A stretch of DNA of 47,911 bases, from assembly GCA_025455775.1 (NCBI GenBank), contig JALOLT010000003.1, forward strand, positions 1 to 47,911, read 5' to 3'. This document shows, piece after piece, positions 25,736 through 34,487 of this stretch. Source of the stretch: Fimbriimonadaceae bacterium (GTDB lineage: Bacteria; Armatimonadota; Fimbriimonadia; Fimbriimonadales; Fimbriimonadaceae). A model generated the notes under the pieces. The model saw only the letters and a list, made by a program, of their open reading frames with translations. It ran no database searches and was not told the DNA's origin. A program made the position numbers and the translations under genes. Numbering within the stretch: the first letter of the stretch is position 1; the number at the start of each line of letters is the position of its first letter.

Positions 25736-25759
25736 GGCTGTCGCGTAAGTGCGACAGCC
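25736..25759. terminator. Hairpin between convergent genes
   Basis: GGCTGTCGC / GCGACAGCC (perfect 9 bp, GTAAGT loop) lies between the S66 remnant and the convergent GH4 gene. No T run follows closely. Confidence 0.5.
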
Positions 25760-25788
25760 GCAAGAGCTTCAGCGTTCTTAACTTTTTC

Positions 25789-27180
25789 TTATTTGAACCC
25801 TGGCAGGAAAGCTTCTTCTGCCGCAAAAAGCTTATCAACCATTTCCTTGATCTCGGCTGGGCAAAGCACGGCCGAAGTGAGAGGGTCGAGGTAGAGAGAA
25901 TGATAAGCGGCTTCGCGGCTCTTGTGTAGAGCACTATCGACCGCGAGATCATACATCCTCATATTTGAGTCACAAATCGCTGCCATTTGCTTTGGCAGAC
26001 GACCAAAGCGTATCGGTTGAACTCGGTTGTGGTTGATCAGACAGGCCACCTCGACGCAGCCGTCTTGCGGAAGATTGGCGATACATCCATTGTTGTTTGC
26101 GACGTTGCCATGAACCATAATAGGCACATTTTTCTCGACGGATTCTATGATCCAACCGCCATATTCGAATGAACGTTCTAGTTGGATCGGTTCTTGTCCG
26201 CTGATCTGCCTTTCTCTGCTTGCATCCTGACCCTTTCGCCAGTTTGGCCAGTTGTTCGCGTAGAAGCTTTCCTCGCCGCGATAGCCTGTATCTGTGTACT
26301 TCTCCAATAAATCTTTGCGCTTTCGGTAGTAAGGCAGATATTCGCTGAGGTGTCCACTTGATTCTGTGATAAATGCACCAAAGTGGAGCATCATATCACT
26401 TCTCACAGGCTCATCTGTAGCAAACTTACTGGTTCGATCTTTTGCTTGGGCAAAGAGACTTGGATAGAGATCTCCATCTGGGCCGTTGAATTCTGTGAAC
26501 CATGCTAAGTGGTTAATCCCAGCGCATTTCCACTGAACATCCTCGTACGGCACTCCTGCGAATCCCGCAAGCATTCGTGACGTTCCTTGGACTGAGTGGC
26601 AAAGGCCAATCACTTCCATGGACGAGGCTCTGGCGCTCGCAAGGCACAACATAGACATAGGATTTGTGTAGTTCAGCACCAAGGCGTTTGGGCAAAGAAC
26701 TTCAGCATCTTTCAAGATATCAATCCAGACAGGGATTGTTCGAAGCCCCTTCATCAAGCCGCCAGGGCCGATGGTATCGCCAATATTTTGGCTAACTCCG
26801 TATTCCAGCGGAATATCATTATCGAAGCGCACACATTCCACTCCACTGACTTCTATTGCGTTGACAATATAGTCAGTACCAGGAAGAAGTTCGCGACGAT
26901 CTGTACTTGCTCGAACGACCCATTTATCAGCTTCACCGGCTGCTTCGAGCACCTTTTCTACGAGTTGTTTGCTCAATTCCATGCGGTGATGATCGATGTC
27001 GATCATCCGGAGGTCTCCCCCCTGGCTTCCGGGGATGAGGATGACGTCCTTCATAACCGAAGCGGTAAAGAAGCTGCCAGCACCGATCATCGTTACGTTG
27101 ATCTTTCGGGGCATGACGCCTGGAAGGCCCTTTCGTTCATCCGCCTGGGTATGGGCGGCGTGTCCAGCAACTGTTGCCAT
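25789..27180 (-). CDS. GH4 family alpha-glucosidase/alpha-galactosidase (NAD- and Mn-dependent)
   Basis: Family GH4 hydrolyses glycosides by transient oxidation, using NAD and a divalent metal. The protein (463 aa from 27180) has the NAD-binding VTMIGAGSFFTASVMKDV, LNYTNPMSMLCLA, the metal-site Cys in GLCHSVQG and the His in CAGINHLAWFTEF, all typical of the MelA/AglA group of alpha-galactosidases and alpha-glucosidases. The C-terminal NNNGCIANLPQDGCVEVACL and NRVQPIRFGRLP are also characteristic. A shorter start at 27114 (MPRKINVTM) removes a 22-residue unconserved N-terminus and fits the family length better; neither has a strong Shine-Dalgarno. It is monocistronic and divergent from the VOC gene. 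Confidence 0.9.
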   Translation of the reverse strand: MATVAGHAAHTQADERKGLPGVMPRKINVTMIGAGSFFTASVMKDVILIPGSQGGDLRMIDIDHHRMELSKQLVEKVLEAAGEADKWVVRASTDRRELLPGTDYIVNAIEVSGVECVRFDNDIPLEYGVSQNIGDTIGPGGLMKGLRTIPVWIDILKDAEVLCPNALVLNYTNPMSMLCLASARASSMEVIGLCHSVQGTSRMLAGFAGVPYEDVQWKCAGINHLAWFTEFNGPDGDLYPSLFAQAKDRTSKFATDEPVRSDMMLHFGAFITESSGHLSEYLPYYRKRKDLLEKYTDTGYRGEESFYANNWPNWRKGQDASRERQISGQEPIQLERSFEYGGWIIESVEKNVPIMVHGNVANNNGCIANLPQDGCVEVACLINHNRVQPIRFGRLPKQMAAICDSNMRMYDLAVDSALHKSREAAYHSLYLDPLTSAVLCPAEIKEMVDKLFAAEEAFLPGFK

Positions 27181-27334
27181 ATGCTATCTATGCTATCAGG
27201 TTGGGGTCGCCCACTTGGTTTTTGTCGAACCACCGACCTAAGTATTCGGGAAAGACGGCTGGTTATGGGAGAGATAACGTCCGGGGAACTTTCTTTTCGC
27301 ACTAGCTCCCGCGCAAAGGTGCTAGGATAGAGCC

Positions 27335-27718
27335 ATGGCACCAGAATTCGGCGCTATGGGGTGGTTTGAGCATCACTCCAGTGACAGTCGCAAAGCGAAG
27401 GACTTTTACGGCCAGCTCTTTACTTGGGAGTGGGAGAGCACTGAGATGGGTGATCACGACGACTTCACGGCCCTCATGGGTGACGAGGCAGTGATGGGGT
27501 TGATTCAGAGTTATCCAGGCCTCGAAAACTATAGTGGTTGGCTGCCTTACTTTGTGGTGCAAGATGTTGCAGCTAGTTTGGAGAAAGCAGCTCGTCTTGG
27601 TGGCGACATTGTTGTACCGCTCGAATCTGCTGAAGGCTATGGCTCCTTTGTGGTTATGAAGGATCCTGGGGGGGCAGTCTTTGCCCTCTTCCAACCTGAC
27701 GAAAGCGACGAGGATTGA
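27335..27718 (+). CDS. VOC (glyoxalase/bleomycin resistance) superfamily protein
   Basis: This 127-aa protein has one vicinal-oxygen-chelate fold of two beta-alpha-beta-beta-beta units. It opens with MGWFEHHSSDSRKAKDFYGQ and LFTWEWESTEM, has VQDVAASLEKAARLGGDIVV in the second unit and ends VVMKDPGGAVFALFQP, close to the 'GrfavlaDPqGavfal' form found in putative VOC antibiotic-resistance or lactoylglutathione-lyase-like proteins. The substrate is not predictable. AGGA and the promoter-like TAGGAT lie 6-10 nt before the ATG. The alpha/beta hydrolase gene begins 32 nt downstream, so both are likely cotranscribed. Confidence 0.88.
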   Translation: MAPEFGAMGWFEHHSSDSRKAKDFYGQLFTWEWESTEMGDHDDFTALMGDEAVMGLIQSYPGLENYSGWLPYFVVQDVAASLEKAARLGGDIVVPLESAEGYGSFVVMKDPGGAVFALFQPDESDED

Positions 27719-27750
27719 GTTGTTTCGTCATTCATAGGGAGTCGGTAAGG

Positions 27751-29067
27751 ATGATCACTTCTGCAATCTTTACTTTCCTGATTCAGGAAGAGTCTGTGCC
27801 GAAAGCAAGTCGATTGGACATGGCCGAAAAGCTAAAGATCCTTGATTCTGCCTGGTTGAAAGAACGCGAGCCCTCTCTTCGTTCTGCTGCCGTTGACCAC
27901 TTGACGTCAGCAGTAACTGGGTTTTTTTCTGGTCGCTTTGGGGATGTCTGCGCCTCGCTTGATCGGGCGACGTCTGCCTTGACTGGACGAGAGGTCAGTT
28001 CGGATCAAGCCCTGGGGATTCGCATCAGTCCCCTGATTGTGGCTCATCCCACACAACCAGTGACAGTTACCTTTTTCTGGCTCTATCCTTCTTCGATTCC
28101 AGCCAAGGTGGATCTATCGCCTGGGAACACGATAACGCTTAAGCCTGATGAGAAGGTTATCAGGAAAGCTCTCCCACTCGACCAGTTGGGGTTTATTCGC
28201 AATGGCTCTTCTGTGGTTGCTCCCATTCCTGGGGTAACAATCCGACAATTTTCGCTCAGAATTGGGGGCTCTGCTCGGACGTTCTATTCGGCGATTCATC
28301 CGAGAGGCGAGGCGGATCTTTTAGAGTGGGAGAAGTCTGCTGACAGTGGGATTCAGGCAAATGCACGCTCCCTCCGTCGCCACTCATCGAGTACAGGAGA
28401 GCAATTCCAAGATCCGTCTCTGTTTTATCGTTCGATTCGATGGATACAGGACGGGAGAAAGCTGCAGGACCTCGCCTCAGGTGGTGACTTATACGATAAT
28501 CGTAACGGAATATCCTTCCGGTTTTCTTTTCCTAAAGATTTAAAGCGATCTACGCCCCTTGTCATCGCGCTTCACGGAGCTGGTGGTTCGGAACATATGT
28601 TTTTTGATAGTTATGGTGCAGGCTTAGTTCGTAAGCTCTCGACGGATCGTAGATGGGCTGTGATCTCGCCACTCTCTAGCCCTAATGGTGCAAGGGAAGC
28701 CCAATCCTTTTTCTCGAGCCTGGTGCAAGAGGCGCCGGAAAGGGTCTTTCTTATCGGGCACTCGATGGGAGGGGGAGTTGTGTCGAATTTGATGCGTCCC
28801 GGTGGTCTATCGGCAAGAGGTGCTGCCCTCTTTGCACCAGCTACTCAAGCACTTGGCAATGATACGACACCTGTCTTCTTGGCTGTCGGCAAGAATGAGA
28901 TTCCTGGGTTGCTCAGTACGAGCCGGAGAATATCAGCAGGGCTCAACTCACAGAGTCTTTTCCGCGAGTACGAGAATACGGAGCACCTGATGGTTGTTGC
29001 AGAAGCTCTGCCAGATGCTTTCAAGTTCTTTGATGAGCTTTTGCGGACAGAGAAGTTATCGCGTTGA
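27751..29067 (+). CDS. Alpha/beta hydrolase with N-terminal extension
   Basis: This protein (438 aa from ATG 27751, with GGTAAGG just upstream) has a weak hydrophobic N-terminus (MITSAIFTFLI). A 230-residue region without recognised domains precedes a C-terminal alpha/beta hydrolase domain (about 255-435). There the oxyanion turn is VIALHGAGGSEHMF, the nucleophile elbow FLIGHSMGGGV (Ser), and the catalytic His probably lies in YENTEHLMVVAEAL. The arrangement resembles the PHB depolymerase/feruloyl esterase-like prolyl oligopeptidase group, so an esterase is likely. Its last 12 nt overlap the end of the convergent carotenoid-operon gene at 29056. Confidence 0.78.
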   Translation: MITSAIFTFLIQEESVPKASRLDMAEKLKILDSAWLKEREPSLRSAAVDHLTSAVTGFFSGRFGDVCASLDRATSALTGREVSSDQALGIRISPLIVAHPTQPVTVTFFWLYPSSIPAKVDLSPGNTITLKPDEKVIRKALPLDQLGFIRNGSSVVAPIPGVTIRQFSLRIGGSARTFYSAIHPRGEADLLEWEKSADSGIQANARSLRRHSSSTGEQFQDPSLFYRSIRWIQDGRKLQDLASGGDLYDNRNGISFRFSFPKDLKRSTPLVIALHGAGGSEHMFFDSYGAGLVRKLSTDRRWAVISPLSSPNGAREAQSFFSSLVQEAPERVFLIGHSMGGGVVSNLMRPGGLSARGAALFAPATQALGNDTTPVFLAVGKNEIPGLLSTSRRISAGLNSQSLFREYENTEHLMVVAEALPDAFKFFDELLRTEKLSR

Positions 29068-30498
29068 CAAGAGATCTACGGCAAATTTACCGCTTAAGGT
29101 GACCATCGGTAAACCTGCTCCTGGCTGGACAGATCCTCCGCAAAAGGTTAAATTGTCCCACTTTGCATCTCGATTTCCAAGAGGAAATAGGCCCATAAGT
29201 CGGTGAGGCTCGTCGGGGCCATAGAGTGATCCTCGGTAGTTACCGTCTCGTTGGGCAAATGTGGAAGGTGTTTGAATTCTTTGGAACTCCTCATCGTCTT
29301 CGCACCATTCAATTCCGGCTGACCTGAGCTCGGATTTCACCGACTTAACATAGTTCCACTTCGACTCTTCCCAGTGGATCCCCTTGACTTCGGCAGGGGC
29401 AGTGACGACGCTAAAAAGGAGAGTCTTTCCCGGCGGCTGCGCCAATGGATCGAGGGCTCCAACTGCGTTTAGATAAACGATAGGATTGGTTGGAAAAGTG
29501 CGCTTATCGTAGAGTTCTTCAAAGCCTGTTTCGAAGTTCTTGGGGATCACAAGAACATGATGATCAAGGCCTTGGATCGTCTTGCTAATCCCCCAATGAC
29601 AAGTGAAATAGCTAAAGCTTGGTTCCCAGCCAGGGTCGCCATCCCTCGGGGTCAGGAGGGAGAGTTTGTCAGCATTACTCACGACTGCATGGGCAGAAAT
29701 CACCTCACCGGTGGTTAGTCTAACGCCTGTAGCCTTTGACTCGTTTCCCAGAACCTCGTTCACCTTTGAGTTATAACGAAATTCAACACCGAGCTCTTTG
29801 GCGAGCTTTTCAAAGGCAGCTGGGATGGCACGAACCCCTCCGCGAGGGAAGTAAACTCCGTCCTCGATCATATAGTAAGGGATCAAAAAAGCGCCGGGAG
29901 CTTTCGAGTTCCAGGTTTGACCGCCATAGCTGGGAAAGCCATAAAAGAAGGCACGCAGAAGAGGAGAAGTAACCCAGCGGTCGACCATCTGTCGATAGTT
30001 CCGTAAGGGGTTAAATCTTAGCCCAAATTGCAAGAGTCCCGGATCGAGCATATCTTTCGATGTGAGATAGGGACGGCTGAAGACAGTTTTGTCCACTAAG
30101 GGTGCTACAGAGCCGAGCTTTCTGAGAAGATCTTGGATACCTCGGTAGTCTTGCGGAGCAATTTCCTTCAAAGTCCTGAGGCACTCTTCGCGAGTGCCTG
30201 GCAGATCCAGAGGGGGGGATCCTTCGAAGTAGATTCGACTAATTGTTGGTAATTTGTCGAAGACTAAGTAGTCAGACATCTTGCGGCCTGCTGCAGCAAA
30301 AACTGCTTCATAAAGCCTCGGCAGAATGATGATTGATGGGCCAGGATCAAGGAGATAATCTCCTTGCACAATGCCGCCTGCCTTGCCTCCCGATTGTTCG
30401 CGCCCTTCCAAGACAAGAACGTCCCAGCCTTTGAGCTTCGCGTAAATTGCAGCACTCAGCCCCCCTTGACCTGCCCCTATTACGATCAGTTGTTTCAA
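29056..30498 (-). CDS. CrtI-type FAD-dependent carotenoid oxidoreductase (desaturase/oxidase), last gene of operon
   Basis: This 480-aa protein starts with the FAD motif IVIGAGQGGLSAAIYAKLKG, has the second glycine-rich EGREQSGGKAGGIVQGDYLL and LDPGPSIIILP, and ends with CGGSVQPGAGLPMVTLSGK. That end is the 'G.s.hPGgGvpgv..sg' signature of phytoene desaturase-like enzymes. Within the cluster it is the second CrtI-type enzyme, so it may be a CrtN/CrtP-like oxidase or a terminal desaturase acting after CrtI; the exact step is not readable. The TTG start overlaps the crtB stop (TTGA), which shows translational coupling. The gene end overlaps that of the convergent hydrolase. Confidence 0.85.
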   Translation of the reverse strand: MKQLIVIGAGQGGLSAAIYAKLKGWDVLVLEGREQSGGKAGGIVQGDYLLDPGPSIIILPRLYEAVFAAAGRKMSDYLVFDKLPTISRIYFEGSPPLDLPGTREECLRTLKEIAPQDYRGIQDLLRKLGSVAPLVDKTVFSRPYLTSKDMLDPGLLQFGLRFNPLRNYRQMVDRWVTSPLLRAFFYGFPSYGGQTWNSKAPGAFLIPYYMIEDGVYFPRGGVRAIPAAFEKLAKELGVEFRYNSKVNEVLGNESKATGVRLTTGEVISAHAVVSNADKLSLLTPRDGDPGWEPSFSYFTCHWGISKTIQGLDHHVLVIPKNFETGFEELYDKRTFPTNPIVYLNAVGALDPLAQPPGKTLLFSVVTAPAEVKGIHWEESKWNYVKSVKSELRSAGIEWCEDDEEFQRIQTPSTFAQRDGNYRGSLYGPDEPHRLMGLFPLGNRDAKWDNLTFCGGSVQPGAGLPMVTLSGKFAVDLLSTR

Positions 30499-31391
30499 GC
30501 GAGGCTCCTTGCCCCTAGCTCATCAAGTACCTTCTCTGGGGCGAGGGCCACTTTTGCAAGGGCAGAGAGCTTTTGCCATTTAGTGGTTCTCGCCCTCGCT
30601 GAAAAGACATTGTAGTCAAGAGCTTCGATTTGTTCCAGGATTTGGCTGTAGAGGATCCTGGCCAGGAGCACGGCTTGCTTCGCGTCGGGATTGAGGCTTC
30701 TAATCCCAGGGTCGGCAGCTGCATAAAGCTTTCGAGTCCGACAGATCTGAAACTCCATGAGTTTTGAGAAGGAATTGGAGAAGCGTTTAGAAGTTATGTC
30801 ATCTTCCGTAACACCATAGCGACGCAAATCTTCCAGAGGTAAATAAATACGATTCCGAAGAGTATCTTCCGCAACATCGCGCATGAAGTTGGTAAGCTGC
30901 ATAGCATCTCCGAGGTGTTTTGCTGCGACGATTTGCTCGTCTGTTGGATCTTTTTGGAGAACCGAGAGCATCATAACTCCGACCGCAGCGGCACTGCCTC
31001 TCGTGTATTGCAAGAGATCATCAAACGTCTCATATCGAGAAATTGTGAGATCCATCTCCATCGCATCGAGGAATACGAGCGCTTCCTCCAGAGGAATTTG
31101 AAACTTAGTAAGGGTATCACAAAAGGCTCTCATTACTGGGTGACGAGGTGCCACGCCTTCCACACCAGAACGGAGTTGGTTTCTCCAGTCTTGCAGGGCC
31201 CCACGCCTATCGGAAAGCGACATCTCTCCGGGATTGTCAACCCACTCGTCCGGAACTCTTACGAACCCATAAACAGCATGGGTTGCTGCTTGGATTTCTC
31301 GCGGAAATCGTTTAGTCGCAAAGTAGTAGGTTGTCCCATGCTTGCGATGGAGATCTTCACATACTCCATAATCCTCAGACGTAGCGTACAT
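30495..31391 (-). CDS. crtB: Phytoene/squalene synthase family prenyl synthase
   Basis: This enzyme joins two prenyl diphosphates head to head, giving phytoene (C40) or dehydrosqualene (C30), the first committed carotenoid step. The 298-aa protein has both Asp-rich motifs: DEWVD (48-52, a DDxxD variant with Glu second) preceded by YGFVRVP, and QLTNFMRDVAED in place of the usual QLTNILRDVGED. It also has YCxx-like YTRGSAAAVGVMM and the NRIYLPLEDLRRYG signature. ATG 31391 is 1 nt after the acyltransferase stop. Whether it makes C30 or C40 cannot be decided from sequence. It is the fourth gene of a five-gene minus operon. Confidence 0.92.
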   Translation of the reverse strand: MYATSEDYGVCEDLHRKHGTTYYFATKRFPREIQAATHAVYGFVRVPDEWVDNPGEMSLSDRRGALQDWRNQLRSGVEGVAPRHPVMRAFCDTLTKFQIPLEEALVFLDAMEMDLTISRYETFDDLLQYTRGSAAAVGVMMLSVLQKDPTDEQIVAAKHLGDAMQLTNFMRDVAEDTLRNRIYLPLEDLRRYGVTEDDITSKRFSNSFSKLMEFQICRTRKLYAAADPGIRSLNPDAKQAVLLARILYSQILEQIEALDYNVFSARARTTKWQKLSALAKVALAPEKVLDELGARSLA

Positions 31392-31392
31392 T

Positions 31393-32133
31393 TTAAGTCT
31401 GAGCCCCCGTTGATTTTCGGTTAAAGCCTAGCGACTCGTTGATGGAGGGTGTACCTTTGGCAAGGAGTTCGAAACGTCCCGTCCCAGCTCGTATATCGTT
31501 GTTCAGACCATCAAGAAGGCCTTGTAGTTTCTCCCTGCCTAGTTCGCAGAGAGAGTCAGGTGCTGATAAAGGTTGACCAAACCTGATGAAGGCCTCTGGT
31601 CGCTCTTGGAGAGACGATTGGTAAGAAATTGCCACTGGCAGAAGCTGGAGCCGAGGGACTTTTCTTTTTAAGAAAGCAAAGGTATCTCCGAAAGGGAGCA
31701 CCTCTGGTGGATAGTGGAGTATGCCTTCTGGGAAGAGTATCAAGCTTCGTGATTCGTTTTTCATCAAATGAATCGTCCTCCGTATCGTTTGGGCACGGCC
31801 AAGAGGATCACCTAATCGATAAGGCATTCCACCAACTTTAGAAAAGAGGGGAAAGGCGTCAAACTCTTGGATCCAATCGAGACTACGGCACTGCAATTTT
31901 GTGACGACATGATACATGAGGTATCCGTCGTACCATCCATGGTGAGTGCAAAAGAAAAGAATCGGAGGCGTTACAGGATAGGTTGGTGGATTCCAGTAAA
32001 CGTTATGAAAACCTTTGCGAACAGAGCGGCGGATCATAGCACCCACCATGCGGCCGATTAGCCCCTCTTCTTGCGGTAGCTGATAAAGGCTGGCAGCTCT
32101 GGCAAAGCCCGCAGAAGACTCATTGCCTATCAT
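31393..32133 (-). CDS. PlsC-like acyltransferase in carotenoid operon
   Basis: This 246-aa protein has the PlsC/LPLAT motifs: HX4D in FFCTHHGWYDGYL, the substrate-binding region GGMPYRLGDP, and FPEG in LILFPEGILHYPP, with LLPVAISYQ near the end. Such enzymes transfer acyl groups to glycerol-3-phosphate derivatives, but in carotenoid clusters relatives esterify the sugar of carotenoid glycosides. Because it is coupled between crtI and crtB (ATGA overlap with crtI, 1-nt gap before crtB), I infer it acylates a carotenoid glycoside. That role is inferred from context only. It has no clear signal and is probably membrane-associated. Confidence 0.85.
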   Translation of the reverse strand: MIGNESSAGFARAASLYQLPQEEGLIGRMVGAMIRRSVRKGFHNVYWNPPTYPVTPPILFFCTHHGWYDGYLMYHVVTKLQCRSLDWIQEFDAFPLFSKVGGMPYRLGDPLGRAQTIRRTIHLMKNESRSLILFPEGILHYPPEVLPFGDTFAFLKRKVPRLQLLPVAISYQSSLQERPEAFIRFGQPLSAPDSLCELGREKLQGLLDGLNNDIRAGTGRFELLAKGTPSINESLGFNRKSTGAQT

Positions 32134-33632
32134 GGAGCCTTCTCCTTTAAAGGATGGAAAGAAGTGCTCGGGGTGAGGACGTAGGTGTCCGCAATCACTC
32201 CTTCTCGAATAAGCCGCTCCTCGATTAGTTCGGCGGATATTAAAACCATAGGCAGGCCGTTCCCAGGTCTGGTACTGGCTCCTACGTGGTAGAGAGACTT
32301 GTTATATTTGCTCCGGTTATCTGGTCTGAAGAATGCAGATTGGATAAACTCGGCACTAATCCCAAAAGCTGCTCCTCTTTCCAAATTGAGTTCGTTTCGC
32401 CAATCGAGCGGGGTTCTGCTCTCAAGGCCACGGATACGACTTCTCTCAAACCCGACCTCGGAAGACAATCGATCAAAGACTGCGTTTTGAGTAATTCTTT
32501 CGGTCTCAGCATCCCAGGGCAAGTCTAGGTTGGGGCAGGGAACCAGAATGAAGAGATTTTCGTGTCCACTCGGAGCCCTGTCCGCTTGGGAACGTTTTGA
32601 GATACAGGCGTAGAAAGCTGGATCTTCTGGTGTTTTTAGCTCGTGAAAGAGCGAGTTAAGATTTCCTCTAAAGTCTTTCCCAAAAAACACATTGTGATGG
32701 AGCATCTCAGGAAGGGTGCCTTGATAGTCTATGTACATGACATAAGCGCTACAGGAGTACTTGAAAGATTTAGGGGTTTTGTTCTCTAAGGCCCTCTCAG
32801 TATAGGGAAGGTCGCTGTTGCTAATGATGATATCACCACTCAAGGTCTCGCCGCTCTCAAGCACAACGGATTTGCCATCGACTCGCTGGACAGGGGCATT
32901 TAAGCGAATAGTGGCTCCTCGCTCTTCTGCCAAACGAGCCACGCTTTGGCTGATTGCTGGCAAGCCTCCCTGGGGATACCAGATGCCTTCTCCATACTCC
33001 ATATAGGTGAGCGTGCCATAAACCCAGGGTGAATCGTAAGGAGATAACCCTAAGTACATCGTTTGGAAACTGAAGAGCATCTGGAGCCTCTCGTCTTTAA
33101 AGGTACGGGCAACCTTCTTACTTAAGTTACCGAGCATCCGAGTGGATAAGACTCGCTGAAGCTGGGCTGGACTTGCGTAGCTCCAAGGGTTGGGGAAGTT
33201 GTTGCGGACAAAGTGAGGGATGGCAACGTGGTAAAGTTTTGCCAATTCTCCCAGAAACTGGGGATACTTTGCCGCCTCTGCTGGACCACAAAGTCGCTCG
33301 ATTTGTTCAAGCATAAGGGCCACGTTTGGTGTCCCGTCGATCCGAGACTTGTCGGCAAAGAAAACACGGTAACTGGGATCGCAAAGTGAGATTTGAAGAT
33401 GATCCTCCATTCGTTCTCCGACGTCGCGATACAGCTTCCGGAAAGGATCAAGCATCATCATCAGGCTTGGCCCCCCATCAAAGTGGCAGTCATTTAGACG
33501 ATGCTCCCGATTGCGTCCTCCAACCTGGTCTGTCTTTTCTAAGACAGTCACTTGATGTCCTCGGTGGGCTAGGCGAAGAGCCGTCGCCAAGCCACCCAGG
33601 CCTGCGCCAATAACAATAAAGGATTTCCTCAT
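32130..33632 (-). CDS. crtI: Phytoene desaturase (CrtI family)
   Basis: CrtI-type desaturases introduce conjugated double bonds into phytoene or dehydrosqualene. The 500-aa protein opens with the dinucleotide-binding FIVIGAGLGGLATALRLAHR, then EKTDQVGGRNREH and FDGGPSLMMM, and ends with YHVGASTRPGNGLPMVLISA, the family's C-terminal FAD signature. Also seen is WYPQGGLPAISQSVARLAEE, typical of CrtI rather than CrtP plant-type enzymes. Its ATG shares the last base of the cruF-like stop (TAATG), with GGAGT upstream, so it is coupled to that gene; its stop overlaps the acyltransferase start (ATGA). The number of desaturation steps cannot be stated. Confidence 0.9.
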   Translation of the reverse strand: MRKSFIVIGAGLGGLATALRLAHRGHQVTVLEKTDQVGGRNREHRLNDCHFDGGPSLMMMLDPFRKLYRDVGERMEDHLQISLCDPSYRVFFADKSRIDGTPNVALMLEQIERLCGPAEAAKYPQFLGELAKLYHVAIPHFVRNNFPNPWSYASPAQLQRVLSTRMLGNLSKKVARTFKDERLQMLFSFQTMYLGLSPYDSPWVYGTLTYMEYGEGIWYPQGGLPAISQSVARLAEERGATIRLNAPVQRVDGKSVVLESGETLSGDIIISNSDLPYTERALENKTPKSFKYSCSAYVMYIDYQGTLPEMLHHNVFFGKDFRGNLNSLFHELKTPEDPAFYACISKRSQADRAPSGHENLFILVPCPNLDLPWDAETERITQNAVFDRLSSEVGFERSRIRGLESRTPLDWRNELNLERGAAFGISAEFIQSAFFRPDNRSKYNKSLYHVGASTRPGNGLPMVLISAELIEERLIREGVIADTYVLTPSTSFHPLKEKAP

Positions 33633-34486
33633 TAACTCCTTAATCCTACCGATGGAACTGGTTCATCGTCGGCGTGTACCAAGGCCTTTTCTGGCCAAAG
33701 AAGGGCAATGCCGAGTGCAAGGGAGGCGAGAAACGCTCCGAGATTGAACTCTGGCAAGAAACAGTTCTGCACAACTACGAAGAGACAAAACCAGCCGAGA
33801 GCCGTTCTGCACTCTTTCATCGCTCGTACGGCAACCCCTTGGGGTTCAAAACCTCGCGGAATGTGGGAACTCAGAATCCAGCTTGCAAGAAAGGCGGTCA
33901 AAACCCAACCGGTGAAGTTGGTGAGGGGAACTCCGAAGAGCGGCCCCCGATCCAACCAACGCCAGTAGCGCAAGAGATCTACCATCACTGGTTCCATCGG
34001 CCAGTCGATGAGAGCGGCAAGCAAACTTGCCGCAGGCACGGCGAGCAGATCGGGCAGGAATCGACGAAGAGCAAGGAAGGAGCCACCCGCGATTAAAAAC
34101 CAAGCAAAGGGCAAGAGAACCGGGAAGGTGTGACTCTCGGGAATGGAGATGCTCGGCCACCAGTTGCCTGTGTAGACATAACGTCCAAAAGGAAAGCTCG
34201 TGTAAAGCCCTAAGAGCTCGAAGAAAGTTCCAGTAGCGAGGACCAGAAGCCCGGCCCGTCCGGCAACGGTCCATCCAACCAGATTTGCGAGACTGTGCAG
34301 TACAACACAGACCCCGAGCATGATGGTAAGTGCCCCGACGATCTGGGGAATTGGGCCAGGACTGAGCCTGGTGAGTTGGGTGATGGTTGTGCCGACCATG
34401 GAGAAAATGATCAAGCCAATAAACCATCCCAGGTAAATCGAGCGACCGGCGGGAAACAAGGAAAGGTTAAACTGGAATTTGCCCAT
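33632..34486 (-). CDS. cruF: CruF-like carotenoid hydratase (DUF422 family membrane protein)
   Basis: CruF adds water across the 1,2 double bond of an acyclic carotenoid end (first step of myxoxanthophyll-type or deinoxanthin-type tails). This protein (284 aa from ATG 34486) has about seven membrane helices and the family motifs SFPFGRYVYTGNWWPSISIP, FAWFLIAGG, ALIDWPMEPVMVDLLRYWRW and GPLFGVPLTNFTGWVLTAF. An earlier ATG at 34507 would add seven residues and overlap the divergent GT2 gene. No good Shine-Dalgarno is present at either start. It is the first gene of the carotenoid operon. The symbol is by family similarity, so the exact substrate is open. Confidence 0.8.
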   Translation of the reverse strand: MGKFQFNLSLFPAGRSIYLGWFIGLIIFSMVGTTITQLTRLSPGPIPQIVGALTIMLGVCVVLHSLANLVGWTVAGRAGLLVLATGTFFELLGLYTSFPFGRYVYTGNWWPSISIPESHTFPVLLPFAWFLIAGGSFLALRRFLPDLLAVPAASLLAALIDWPMEPVMVDLLRYWRWLDRGPLFGVPLTNFTGWVLTAFLASWILSSHIPRGFEPQGVAVRAMKECRTALGWFCLFVVVQNCFLPEFNLGAFLASLALGIALLWPEKALVHADDEPVPSVGLRS

Positions 34487-34487
34487 T